NCBI RefSeq assembly: GCF_034661235.1
Contig: NZ_CP141059.1
Location: 1,240,001-1,304,000, forward strand
Direction: 5' to 3'
Length of the DNA stretch: 64,000 bases
Source of the DNA: Nocardioides bizhenqiangii
GTDB lineage: Bacteria; Actinomycetota; Actinomycetes; Propionibacteriales; Nocardioidaceae
The translations under genes were made by a program, and so were the position numbers. The notes below the pieces were generated by a model, which was not told the origin of the DNA, ran no database searches, and saw only the letters and a list, made by a program, of their open reading frames with translations. Each line of letters opens with the position of its first letter. Positions within the stretch are counted from its first letter, which is position 1. This document shows, piece by piece, positions 51,774 through 59,336 of the stretch.

Positions 51774-51869
51774 CGGTCGAGGAGGTCGCGCTGTGACCGT
51801 CTCGCGACCCCTTGGACCTATGAGCCCACGTTGCGGTCCGCAGGGGTTGCGACCGAAAGGCTTTGGACG
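51774..51869 (+). repeat. 97-bp direct repeat, copy 2
   Basis: Same orientation as copy 1. Shared blocks: CGGTCGAGGAGGTCGCGCTG, GACCCCTTGGACCT, TGAGCCC, GGGGTTGCGACCGA and AGGCTTTGGACG. Its family A head is the fourth such palindrome in the window. Confidence 0.75.
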
Positions 51870-51930
51870 AGGGCGCGGAGCGCCGCTGGCGGCGCGCCGC
51901 GGCCGGCTCATGGTGGTGCGCCCCGGCCGC

Positions 51931-51970
51931 TGGTTGAGGTGCGAGGCGCGCAGCGAGGAGCCTCGAAACC
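51931..51970. repeat. palindromic interspersed repeat, family B, copy 2
   Basis: TGGTTGAGGTGCGA, then GCAGCGAGGAGCC and TCGAAACCA: the same element as at 16737, here intergenic. Confidence 0.6.
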
Positions 51971-52079
51971 AAGGTGCCCGGACCACCTTCCGTCCACAGG
52001 CATGGAATCGCGAATGCCCTGTCCACAGGGGGGTTCTGAGCGTTTCGTTGTGTCGGACCATCAGGGTTGAATAGGCCTC

Positions 52080-53423
52080 ATGGATCTCGGGACCGCGCCC
52101 CTCTTCGACCTCACCGCCCCCGCGGCGGACCAGGTCGCCGAGCCCGTGGTCCGCACCCGGTCCCAGGAGCTGCTGGCCAGCATCAAGCAGCGCCGCACGG
52201 TCATTGCCGACCAGGAGATCGCCACCGTCCGCGAGATCGCCGAATGGGCCGGCGAGCACGTCGTGGCCGACGACGCGGCGGATGTGGCGACGTTGACCGA
52301 GCGGGGTCTGGACACCGGGCTCCCGCTCGCCGGGCCCGGCGCGCCCCTGATCAGTGACTTCGCGGTGATGGAGCTCTCCGCGTTGTTGGGGCGGTCGCTG
52401 GACTCGGGTCGCAACTACGTCGGCCAGGTCCTCGAGCTCGCCCACCGCCTCCCCAAGACCTGGACCCGCCTCCTCGACGGCCAGGTCCCGGTGTGGAAAG
52501 CACTCCGGGTCGCCGACGCCACCCGCCTCCTCCCCGCCGATGCTGTCGGGTTCGTCGACGCCCACCTGGCACCGTTCGCCCACGGGGCCACCTGGGCGCA
52601 GGTCGACCGGCTGGTCGAGGAAGCCCTGGTCCGCTACGACCCCGCCGCGGCCGAAGACCGCCGGCGGGAGTCCCGGGACCACCGACACGTCCACACCGGC
52701 CTGGACCGGGTCGGCTACAACGGCACCGCCCAGGTCGACGCCACCCTGGACGCCGCCGATGCCCTCGACCTCGAACACGCCATCGCCCGCCGCGCCAAGC
52801 TCGCCGGCCAGCTCGGCGACACCGACACCCTGGACGTCCGGCGGGCCAAGGCGCTCGGTGAGATCGCCCGGGAGGACCTGGTCCTCGACCTCGAGGTCGC
52901 CGACCCCGACACCGGGGAGATCACCCGGGTCGTCCCCGGCCGGAAGACCGAGCTCACGCTCCACCTCTCCGCCACCGACCAGACCGTGGGCCGGTTCGGC
53001 AACACCCGCACCCCCATCTCGGTGGAGCAGGTCAAGGAATGGCTCAACACCCCCCACACCAGCGTGGTCGTGCGGCCGGTGGTCGACCTCGCCGGCCACC
53101 AACCGGTCGACTCCTATGAGATCCCCGACCGGATCCGCCGCCAGGTCACCGGACGCGACCACCACTGCGGCTTCCCCTACTGCACCAAACCCGCCGAAGC
53201 CTGCGACCTCGACCACATCACCCCCCACGCCGGCGGCGGGCCGACCTGCGCCTGCAACCTCTCCCCGGCCTGCCGCGGCCACCACCGGTACAAAACCTCG
53301 GGCCAAGCGACCTACCGGATGCTCAGCCCCGGCACCTACCACTGGACCCTCCCCACCGGGACCTACCTGGTCGACCCCACCGGCACCCACCAACTCACCG
53401 CCACACCACCGCCCGAGGACTAG
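52080..53423 (+). CDS. DUF222 and HNH endonuclease domain protein (REP13E12-type)
   Basis: A 447-residue protein from ATG 52080 (TTGAAT box seven bases upstream). The N-terminal ~300 residues are the helical DUF222 domain (EIAEWAGEHVVADDAADVATLTERG, GRSLDSGRNYVGQVLELAHRLPKTW, and GRKTELTLHLSATDQ). The C-terminal HNH nuclease has CGFPYCTKPAEACDLDHITPHAGGGPTCACNLSPACRGHHRYK (quoted in part), with DHI as first His, N of CACNL and the last HH. This is the family of M. tuberculosis REP13E12 repeats, thought to be mobile or phage-integration targets. It is flanked upstream by direct repeats. Codon use shows an even stronger GC bias (runs of CCC and GCC) than its neighbours. Confidence 0.88.
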   Translation: MDLGTAPLFDLTAPAADQVAEPVVRTRSQELLASIKQRRTVIADQEIATVREIAEWAGEHVVADDAADVATLTERGLDTGLPLAGPGAPLISDFAVMELSALLGRSLDSGRNYVGQVLELAHRLPKTWTRLLDGQVPVWKALRVADATRLLPADAVGFVDAHLAPFAHGATWAQVDRLVEEALVRYDPAAAEDRRRESRDHRHVHTGLDRVGYNGTAQVDATLDAADALDLEHAIARRAKLAGQLGDTDTLDVRRAKALGEIAREDLVLDLEVADPDTGEITRVVPGRKTELTLHLSATDQTVGRFGNTRTPISVEQVKEWLNTPHTSVVVRPVVDLAGHQPVDSYEIPDRIRRQVTGRDHHCGFPYCTKPAEACDLDHITPHAGGGPTCACNLSPACRGHHRYKTSGQATYRMLSPGTYHWTLPTGTYLVDPTGTHQLTATPPPED

Positions 53424-53690
53424 CGACCCCGCCCCGCACCCCGCCACCGGCGGGGCCAACGGCATGCCCACGGCGGTCCGGAAGCCGGTCCTGAAGCCGC
53501 AAGCCGCGCACCTGCCGCCACCACCCGTCTCCCTCTGCGGCCGCAACCACAACGAGCACCCCAGACCTCCCCGCGCCCGGGCAGGGCCCGGGGAACCGCA
53601 CCGCAACCACCGCGGCGTGGCACCACGTCTCCTTCGATAAGAAGCACCCGCAATCAACGTGGCGCGCACGGACGGGCGGGGGGACCGGGC
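53424..53690. other. 267-bp noncoding stretch after the DUF222 gene, with hairpin
   Basis: CCCCGCC-ACC-GGCGGGG (53439-53455) is a perfect hairpin 15 bp after the stop codon and the probable terminator. The remainder contains CCCGGGCAGGGCCCGGGG-type GC-rich repeats and no convincing gene; overlapping frames on either strand lack family motifs. Confidence 0.6.
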
Positions 53691-53927
53691 CTACTCCGAC
53701 TGTTCGGACTCGACGAAGGGGTGCGCCTCGACGTACTCCTCGGTGGCCTTGTAGGCGGCCGCGATGTACTCCTCGAGCCTGTCCCTCTCGACCCGCCACT
53801 GACCGCGGCCACCGATCTTGATCGCGGGCAGCTCTCCGCGGCGCACCATCGCGTAGACCTGCGCCGACGAGGTGTTGAGCACCTCGGCGACCTCGGTGAG
53901 CGTGAGGAACCGCAACGGGTCGGCCAT
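53691..53927 (-). CDS. helix-turn-helix (excisionase/BldC-type) DNA-binding protein
   Basis: A 78-residue protein from ATG 53927. RFLTLTEVAEVLNTSSAQVYAMVRRGELPAIKIGGRGQWRVERDRLEEYI is a MerR/excisionase-like winged HTH, as in BldC (short motif: LTLTEVAEVLNTSSAQVYA). The acidic C-terminus (YKATEEYVEAHPFVESEQSE) is extra. Actinobacterial proteins of this type often regulate neighbouring genes. It is divergent from the SAF/TadZ pair; a perfect palindrome sits in the 99-bp gap. Confidence 0.85.
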   Translation of the reverse strand: MADPLRFLTLTEVAEVLNTSSAQVYAMVRRGELPAIKIGGRGQWRVERDRLEEYIAAAYKATEEYVEAHPFVESEQSE

Positions 53928-54009
53928 GTCCCCATGGTTCCATCCGGCACCGCTTGATCGCAGCACCACCCCGCGTCCTGTGGACGAGCACGTGACGCGG
54001 CGCCGACGG

Positions 54010-54028
54010 ACCTGCATCATGTGCAGGT
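54010..54028. promoter_or_regulatory. perfect palindrome overlapping the SAF gene promoter and start
   Basis: ACCTGCA-TCATG-TGCAGGT (54010-54028): 7-bp perfect arms. It covers the CATCAT -10-like box (54015-54020) and the GTG start at 54027. A regulator bound here would block transcription directly. The divergent BldC-like protein is the obvious candidate. Confidence 0.55.
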
Positions 54029-54680
54029 GTCCAGTCTCGGGAAGACGGGCACGTCGGCGCCGCCGGCCGCTACGCGCGTGGCCCGGGCGGGTTGGCGTGA
54101 CCCGCGGTTGTGGATCGGCCTCTTGATCGTGGCCGGGTCGGTGGTGCTCGGGGCGCGGCTGCTCGCCGCGGCGGACGACACCGTGTCGGTGTGGGCGGTC
54201 GTCGACGACCAGGGCGTGGGGGCGCCCGTCGGCGCCGACGACGTCGTCGCGGTCAGGGTGCGGTTCGCGGACGACGAGGAGCTCGAGCGCTACCTGTCCG
54301 CCGCCGACCCGTTGCCGGAGGGCATGGTGCTGTCGCGGGGGATCGGCGCCGGTGAGCTGCTGCCGCGCGCGGCCATCGACACCGCCCAAGACGCCGGCAC
54401 CGTCCAGGTGCCGCTCGACCTCGAGCCGCACCGGGTGCCGGGGACGGTCGACGCCGGCTCGGTGATCGACGTCTACGTCGGCGGCCGCGGCAAGGAGGTG
54501 CCGCAGGGCCCGGCCTTGTCGGAGGTCACCGTGGTCGCGGCACCGCCGGTCGAGGAGAGCTTCGCCGTGACCGGGACCCGGCAGCTGGTGCTGGCCGTCG
54601 ACGATGCGGCGGTTGCGCCGTTCCTCGCCCTCCTGGACGGGCAGGACGACCCGGTCGTCCGGGTCGTCCAGCGGTCATGA
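54027..54680 (+). CDS. SAF domain (CpaB/RcpC-like) membrane protein
   Basis: A 217-residue protein from GTG 54027; GTG 54021 two codons earlier is possible. A membrane segment (PRLWIGLLIVAGSVVLGARLLAAAD, about 27-51) precedes a SAF-type domain: VSVWAVVDDQGVGAPVGADDVVAVRVRF, then LPEGMVLSRGIGAGELLPRAAI. The following beta region (VQVPLDLEPHRVPGTVDAGSVIDVYVGG) matches RcpC/CpaB proteins of Tad/Flp pili, which assemble outside the membrane. Its partner is the TadZ-like gene 10 bp downstream. No other tad gene is in the window. Confidence 0.78.
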   Translation: MSSLGKTGTSAPPAATRVARAGWRDPRLWIGLLIVAGSVVLGARLLAAADDTVSVWAVVDDQGVGAPVGADDVVAVRVRFADDEELERYLSAADPLPEGMVLSRGIGAGELLPRAAIDTAQDAGTVQVPLDLEPHRVPGTVDAGSVIDVYVGGRGKEVPQGPALSEVTVVAAPPVEESFAVTGTRQLVLAVDDAAVAPFLALLDGQDDPVVRVVQRS

Positions 54681-54690
54681 GGCCGCGGGC

Positions 54691-55899
54691 ATGATCGTCA
54701 CGCTCCTCGTGTCGACGGGCGCGGCGTGGGAGAGCCGGGCGCTGGCGACACTCACCGAGCACCCGGGCGTCGTCGTGCTCAAGCGGTGCGTGGACATCGA
54801 CGACCTGCTCGCGACGGCGAGCGCGGGCCAGGCACAGGTCGCCGTCCTCGGTGCCGAGCTCTCCGGACTCGACGGCACGGTCGTCGACCAGCTCCGGCAG
54901 TACGGCGTTCGCGCGGTCGCCGTCGCGCCCGACGACGACGTCGCGCGGGCCCGCGCTCACCGGATCGGCATCGACGCCGTCGTGGCGGCCGACCGGATCG
55001 ACGAGCTTGCCGACGCCGTCGTCCGGGATCCCGGTCCGGCGTTGGCAGCCGCTCCGACGGTCGCGCCGTCGGCGACACCGCCGGCGGCAGGACGGTCGCG
55101 ACTGTCGGGCCGGGCGATCGCGGTCTGGGGTCCCGGCGGAGCGCCGGGCCGGACCACGCTCGCCACGGCACTGGCCGCCGAGCTGGCGCGACGCCGGCTC
55201 ACCACCGTGCTCGTCGACGCCGACCCCTACGGCGGCGCGGTCGCCCAGCAGCTCGGCGTGCTCGATGAGGTCTCGGGACTGCTCTCGGCCGCCCGGCTGG
55301 TGGCGAGCGGCTCGATCGACGAGCGGTTCGCGACCGTCCAGCGGCGGCTCTCCGACCACCTGCTCGTCATCACCGGCCTGCCCCGCCCGGACCGCTGGGT
55401 CGAGGTGCGACCCGGCGCGCTGGCCGCGATCGTCGCGCGCGCCCGGACCGAGGCGCAGGTCGTGATCGACACCGGCTTCAGCCTCGAGCAGGACCCCGCC
55501 GCCGACGTCGGTGTGCGCCCCGAGCGCAACGGCCTCACGCTCGAGTCGCTGCAGACCGCCGACGAGATCCTGCTCGTCGGCTCCGCCGACCCGGTCGGCC
55601 TGGCGCGGCTCGCGCGCGCCGTCGCGGAGGCGCACGAGGTGCTGCCGGCACCGGTCCTGCGGCTGGTGGTCAATCGGATGCGCCCGACCCTCGGGTGGCG
55701 TGAGTCCGACGTGGTGGCGATGCTGGACGGCTTCGGCCGCACCGTCGGCGTGCATTTCCTGCCCGACGACCAGCCTGCGGTCGACCGTGCGCTCGTCGCC
55801 GGACGCACCCTCGTCGAGTCGGGCGAGTCACCCCTCACCAAGGCGGTGGCCGGGCTGGTCGACGCGATGGCCGGGGTCCGTGAGGCTCCTACGCGCTGA
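54691..55899 (+). CDS. TadZ/CpaE-like P-loop ATPase
   Basis: A 402-residue protein from ATG 54691. The N-terminal ~110 residues are a receiver-like domain (VVVLKRCVDIDDLLATASAGQAQVAVLGAEL). The C-terminal ATPase starts at about 141: AIAVWGPGGAPGRTTLATALAAELARR, with P-loop GGAPGRTT (149-156) in which the usual Lys is Arg154. VLVDADPYGGAVAQQLGVL is the A' region. MinD/ParA-fold TadZ proteins localise Tad pilus machinery. It follows the SAF gene by 10 bp, and its last bases overlap the convergent membrane protein gene by 11. Confidence 0.8.
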   Translation: MIVTLLVSTGAAWESRALATLTEHPGVVVLKRCVDIDDLLATASAGQAQVAVLGAELSGLDGTVVDQLRQYGVRAVAVAPDDDVARARAHRIGIDAVVAADRIDELADAVVRDPGPALAAAPTVAPSATPPAAGRSRLSGRAIAVWGPGGAPGRTTLATALAAELARRRLTTVLVDADPYGGAVAQQLGVLDEVSGLLSAARLVASGSIDERFATVQRRLSDHLLVITGLPRPDRWVEVRPGALAAIVARARTEAQVVIDTGFSLEQDPAADVGVRPERNGLTLESLQTADEILLVGSADPVGLARLARAVAEAHEVLPAPVLRLVVNRMRPTLGWRESDVVAMLDGFGRTVGVHFLPDDQPAVDRALVAGRTLVESGESPLTKAVAGLVDAMAGVREAPTR

Positions 55900-57292
55900 A
55901 CAGCAGGTAGAGGCCACCCGCGGTGAAGGCCACCATCGCCGCCAGCAGCGGCAGCTGTCCGGTGATCTGGTGCTTACGGGGGAGCAGCGCGATCGCGCGG
56001 TCGTGGGCCAGGACGGCGGCGGCCACGTGGCCGATCACGACCGCGAGCACCTTGACCGTGGCGAGGACGGTCGGGTGGTAGGCGAACCAGTACGAGGGCT
56101 CCACCGCTGCCGTGCCGAGGATGTCCCAACCCTTGCCGAACGGATCGCTCGCCCGCGCCAGGGTTTGGGTGCCCACATCGACGAGGAGCGTCAGGTAATG
56201 GGCGATGATGTAGCCGGCGACGATCGGCACGATCGAGTGCGCCAGCCGCCGCGGCAGCTCGATCCGCGGCCTCGCGAGCTGCTCGAGGCTCACCCACTGC
56301 CACGGTCGCCACGAACGATGGATCAGGAGTCCGGCCCCGGCCGCTCCGGCGGCGAAGATGAGACCGGCGCCGAGGCAGAACCCGAGCAGCGCCAGGTTGT
56401 TGAGGGTGTAGCCGGTGATCGACGCCTCCTGGATCGTGCGGATCCAGTAGGTCGACTCGCTGAACGAGTCGAACGCCGTGCTCCCGAAAAGCACCGCCAC
56501 CACGGCGACCAGGCCCGGCCGGGAGGGGATGGTCGCGGCACCTGCCAGCGGACTGCGAAGCTCCAGGCCGCCCTCGGCGTCGCGTCCGAAGACCGACAGT
56601 GAGCCGACCAGGGTCGAGTAGACCTCGAACGGGTCGGCGTGCTCGTAGAAGCGGGACCCGAAGACCGCGCCGCCGACGAGCAGCACGGCGACGTAGATCG
56701 CGCACCACAGGCGGACCGTTCCGAGATCGGTCGGGGTCCGGTTGACCAGCTCCATCCACACGAACGAGTAGAGGCCGATCGCCGCCGGCCAGTGACCGAG
56801 CCAGGTCGGGTAGTCGAGGACGCCCTGCTCGGGGTCACCGCCCGAGATGCGGGCCAGTCCGGCGTTGATCGTCCGCATCGGGCTGATCGCGCGCCACACC
56901 GGTCCGAAGAGGAGCGACGCGAAGACGACACCGACCCACAGCCAGACGTAGATGATGCCGAAGAACGGGTTGGTCAGCTGGTTCTCGCCGAAGATCGCGG
57001 TCGACGCGGTGAAGACGAACCCGATCATGCCGATCAGGCGGAGGGCCACCATCCCGTACAACACGCCCGCGGAAGGCGTCTCCTCGACGGCCTCGACGGA
57101 CTCGACGGCCTCGTCGGTCTCGCCGTCGACCTCCTCGAGCCCGGTGGCGTACCGCGGCGTCCGCCACGCCACCACGAGCACGGTGAAGGAGATGACGAGC
57201 GCCGCGACGGCGCCGGAGATCGCGAGGCCGAGCGAGATCGGGAGGTCGGCCTGTCCGCCGATGCCGTGGGCCTCGAGCACCCCGCCGGTCAC
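55889..57292 (-). CDS. polytopic membrane protein (fenitrothion hydrolase-annotated type)
   Basis: A 467-residue integral membrane protein from GTG 57292, overlapping the upstream lipoprotein gene by four bases. About ten to twelve hydrophobic segments are visible, with conserved-looking loops TYWIRTIQEASITGYTLNN, ARISGGDPEQGVLDYPTWLGHWPAA and ERxxEHADPFEVY-like FYEHADPFEVYSTLVGSLS. Actinobacterial homologues are sometimes annotated fenitrothion hydrolase; no hydrolase motif can be seen and I do not assign function. Several His and Glu on the faces could bind metal. Its partner lipoprotein looks cupredoxin-like. Confidence 0.6.
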   Translation of the reverse strand: MTGGVLEAHGIGGQADLPISLGLAISGAVAALVISFTVLVVAWRTPRYATGLEEVDGETDEAVESVEAVEETPSAGVLYGMVALRLIGMIGFVFTASTAIFGENQLTNPFFGIIYVWLWVGVVFASLLFGPVWRAISPMRTINAGLARISGGDPEQGVLDYPTWLGHWPAAIGLYSFVWMELVNRTPTDLGTVRLWCAIYVAVLLVGGAVFGSRFYEHADPFEVYSTLVGSLSVFGRDAEGGLELRSPLAGAATIPSRPGLVAVVAVLFGSTAFDSFSESTYWIRTIQEASITGYTLNNLALLGFCLGAGLIFAAGAAGAGLLIHRSWRPWQWVSLEQLARPRIELPRRLAHSIVPIVAGYIIAHYLTLLVDVGTQTLARASDPFGKGWDILGTAAVEPSYWFAYHPTVLATVKVLAVVIGHVAAAVLAHDRAIALLPRKHQITGQLPLLAAMVAFTAGGLYLLFSA

Positions 57293-57657
57293 CGAACCTC
57301 GAGCTGGACGATCACCTGGTCGAGGTCGTGCGACTCGACCTCGACGACGCCCGGCTTGTCGATCTGGATCTTGATCGTCTCCGTGCCGGTGTCGTAGGGG
57401 ATCTCCTGCTCCGGGTCGGAGTGGATGTGGATCTCGCCCGGCTCGTCGGCGGTCACCTCGAGGTCGATCGGCTGGCCGGCGACGACCTCGATCCGTTCAC
57501 CGTTGGGCTCGACCTCGCCGTTCTCGAACGTGATCTGGACCACGACGGGGTCCTCCGAGCCACCGTCCGTGCCGTTGTTGTCGTCGCTGCCGCACGCCGA
57601 AAGCGCTGCTCCCACGAGGAGGGTGAGAGTGATCCACCGCGCCGTCGTACCTCTCAC
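57289..57657 (-). CDS. small lipoprotein, cupredoxin-like
   Basis: A 122-residue protein from GTG 57657 with a strong ribosome-binding site (AGGAGGAG). A signal with lipobox (LTLLVGAALSACG) is followed by an acidic linker and a ~90-residue beta domain: VVVQITFENGEVEPNGERIEVVAGQPIDLEVTADEPGEIHIHSDPEQEI (quoted in part: GEIHIHSDPEQE). The order NG, AGQPIDLEVTAD, HIHSD and VEVESHDLDQVIVQLEVR resembles cupredoxin-like folds with His residues near the usual copper positions, but the Cys and Met ligands are absent. It may deliver or sense a metal or bind the partner membrane protein. Operonic with 55889-57292. Confidence 0.68.
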   Translation of the reverse strand: MRGTTARWITLTLLVGAALSACGSDDNNGTDGGSEDPVVVQITFENGEVEPNGERIEVVAGQPIDLEVTADEPGEIHIHSDPEQEIPYDTGTETIKIQIDKPGVVEVESHDLDQVIVQLEVR

Positions 57658-57790
57658 CGTGCTCCTCCTGTCGAGTTCTCGTCCGCAGCGCGCGCGGACG
57701 GATGTCAGCGCTGGCACGGTCCTCTGCCAGAATCTCACGCAACAAGTCACGGGGCTCGACGGGGGGCAGGAGCGGAAGGCGGGTAGTGCG

Positions 57791-59293
57791 GTGGTCGATC
57801 GTGTTCGCGCGCGCGACCTGGAGTTCCTGACCGCTGAGACGGCTGAGACGCCGCTCCACAACGCCACGATCGAGATCTTCGACCCGGGCGACTCGGGGTT
57901 CGACTACACGCGGCTGGTCGACCTGATCCGTGACCGGATCGCCTTCGTGCCGCGCTACCGCCAGCGCGTCCAGGCGGTGCCCGGCCATCTCGCCGCTCCG
58001 CTGTGGGTCGACGACGAGAAGTTCGACCTCGGTTTCCACGTACGGCGGTCCGCGCTGCCGCGGCCCGGTACGTCGGGCCAGCTGCTCGAGCTCGCCTCGC
58101 GGATCGTGTCGCGACCGCTCGACCGGACCCGGCCGCTGTGGGAGGTCTACTTCGTCGAGGGGCTCGAGGACGGTCGGGTCGCAGTCCTCTCCAAGACGCA
58201 CCAGGCGCTCGTCGACGGCGTGCACACCGTGGACCTCGGGCAGCTGCTGCTCGACACCCAGCCCACGCCGCGGGAGTTCGAGCCCGACGACTGGGAGCCG
58301 CGCCGGGCCCCGGCGCCGGGTGCGTTGGTTGCCGGTGCGGTCAAGGACGCCGTCACCGACGGGCAGACCGTGGTCAACACGGTGCTCGGCACGTCGCGCG
58401 CCGTGCTGCGCACCGCGGACGAGCGCACCCGCGGGGTGCGCAGCGTGCTGGGCGCGGTCACCGGGCGCCGCCCCAAGTCCCGCGGCGTCATCGGCGGCGA
58501 GCTCTCGCAGCAACGCCGGGTGGTGACGGTCGAGACCTGTCTGGGCGACTACCGCAAGGTCCGCAAGGTGCATGGCGGCACCGTCAACGACGTGATCCTG
58601 GCGACCGTGACCGGCGGCATCCGGTCGTGGCTGATGACCCGGGCCGAGTCGATGGGCGGGATCCGGCAGGTGCGGGCGCTGGTGCCGGTCTCGGTGATCG
58701 ACGAGGAGCTCGAGGCGACCTCGCTCGGCAGCCAGATCGCGGCGCACTTCGTCGACCTGCCGGTTGGAGAGGCGAGCCCGGTCGTCCGGTTGCACCAGGT
58801 CTCGTACTCGTTCCAGGCCCACAAGGAGACCGGCCGCAGCGTGGCGGCGAACCGGCTCGCGGGGGTCGCCGGCTTCGCGCCGACGACGTTCCACGCGATC
58901 GGCTCGCGGGTCGCCGCCAACGAGCTGCGACGCGGTTACCAGCTCTCGGTCACCAACGTGCCCGGACCGCAGGCGCCGCTCTACGCCGCGGGCGCGGAGA
59001 TGCTCGCCAGCTATCCCGTCGCGCCGCTGCTGCCGGGTCATCCGCTGGTCATCAGCGTGACGTCCTACAACGGTGGCGTCTTCTACGGCATCACTGCCGA
59101 CCGCGACCTGGTCCCCGACGCCGACCTGCTCGGCATCTGCCTGCGCGAGGCTCTCGACGAGCTGCTCGAGGTGTCGTCGGCGGGTCGACAGCGCGCGCCC
59201 CGCGGTCGCCGTACGGGATCGACGAGGTCCTCGGCACGGTCGTCGGCGCGGTCTGCGGCGGCCAAGCCGAGGGGCAAGGGCACCAGCGGCTGA
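57791..59293 (+). CDS. WS/DGAT acyltransferase family protein with altered active site
   Basis: About 500 residues from GTG 57791. Family features: an N-terminal condensation-like fold (DLEFLTAETAETPLHNATIEIF), LWVDDEKFDLGFHVRRSALPRPG, RPLDRTRPLWEVYFVEGLEDGR, the region of HHxxxDG, NDVILATVTGGIR, and PGPQAPLYAAGAEM. The catalytic motif reads HQALVDG (His137-Gln138...Asp142-Gly143), so Gln replaces the second His that is needed for acyl transfer in characterised enzymes. The C-terminal tail is Arg/Ser/Lys-rich. It may make triacylglycerol or wax ester with modified activity, or be a non-canonical homologue. Confidence 0.82.
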   Translation: MVDRVRARDLEFLTAETAETPLHNATIEIFDPGDSGFDYTRLVDLIRDRIAFVPRYRQRVQAVPGHLAAPLWVDDEKFDLGFHVRRSALPRPGTSGQLLELASRIVSRPLDRTRPLWEVYFVEGLEDGRVAVLSKTHQALVDGVHTVDLGQLLLDTQPTPREFEPDDWEPRRAPAPGALVAGAVKDAVTDGQTVVNTVLGTSRAVLRTADERTRGVRSVLGAVTGRRPKSRGVIGGELSQQRRVVTVETCLGDYRKVRKVHGGTVNDVILATVTGGIRSWLMTRAESMGGIRQVRALVPVSVIDEELEATSLGSQIAAHFVDLPVGEASPVVRLHQVSYSFQAHKETGRSVAANRLAGVAGFAPTTFHAIGSRVAANELRRGYQLSVTNVPGPQAPLYAAGAEMLASYPVAPLLPGHPLVISVTSYNGGVFYGITADRDLVPDADLLGICLREALDELLEVSSAGRQRAPRGRRTGSTRSSARSSARSAAAKPRGKGTSG

Positions 59294-59336
59294 CGCTGGT
59301 TGGGTCCCGCCCGAGTTGTCTGACAACATCGGTCGT

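Larger units (their letters stand above)
51608..52079. other. 472-bp repeat-rich region without a gene
   Basis: No convincing coding sequence is present; long frames here are extensions of the opposite strand. It contains two diverged direct copies of a ~97-bp sequence, one family B palindrome, an inverted repeat CAGGCAT...ATGCCCTG, and the direct repeat GTCCACAGG (51992-52000 and 52021-52029). The DUF222/HNH promoter (TTGAAT, 52067-52072) is at its end. Confidence 0.7.

Noticed and set aside
51608..52079. CRISPR-like array from the two 97-bp repeats
   Set aside because: Only two long, diverged copies with a 59-bp gap; no regular short repeats or spacers.
51582..53669. A 695-residue minus-strand protein across the DUF222 gene
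   Set aside because: Gly/Val-rich antisense shadow of a very GC-rich gene; no domain, signal or ribosome-binding site.
53456..53690. Small genes after the DUF222 hairpin
   Set aside because: Frames on both strands are short, lack ribosome-binding sites, and show composition of GC-rich noncoding sequence.
57791..59293. Frameshifted pseudogene WS/DGAT because of the altered motif
   Set aside because: The frame is intact over 500 codons and all other family motifs are present; only the one residue differs.
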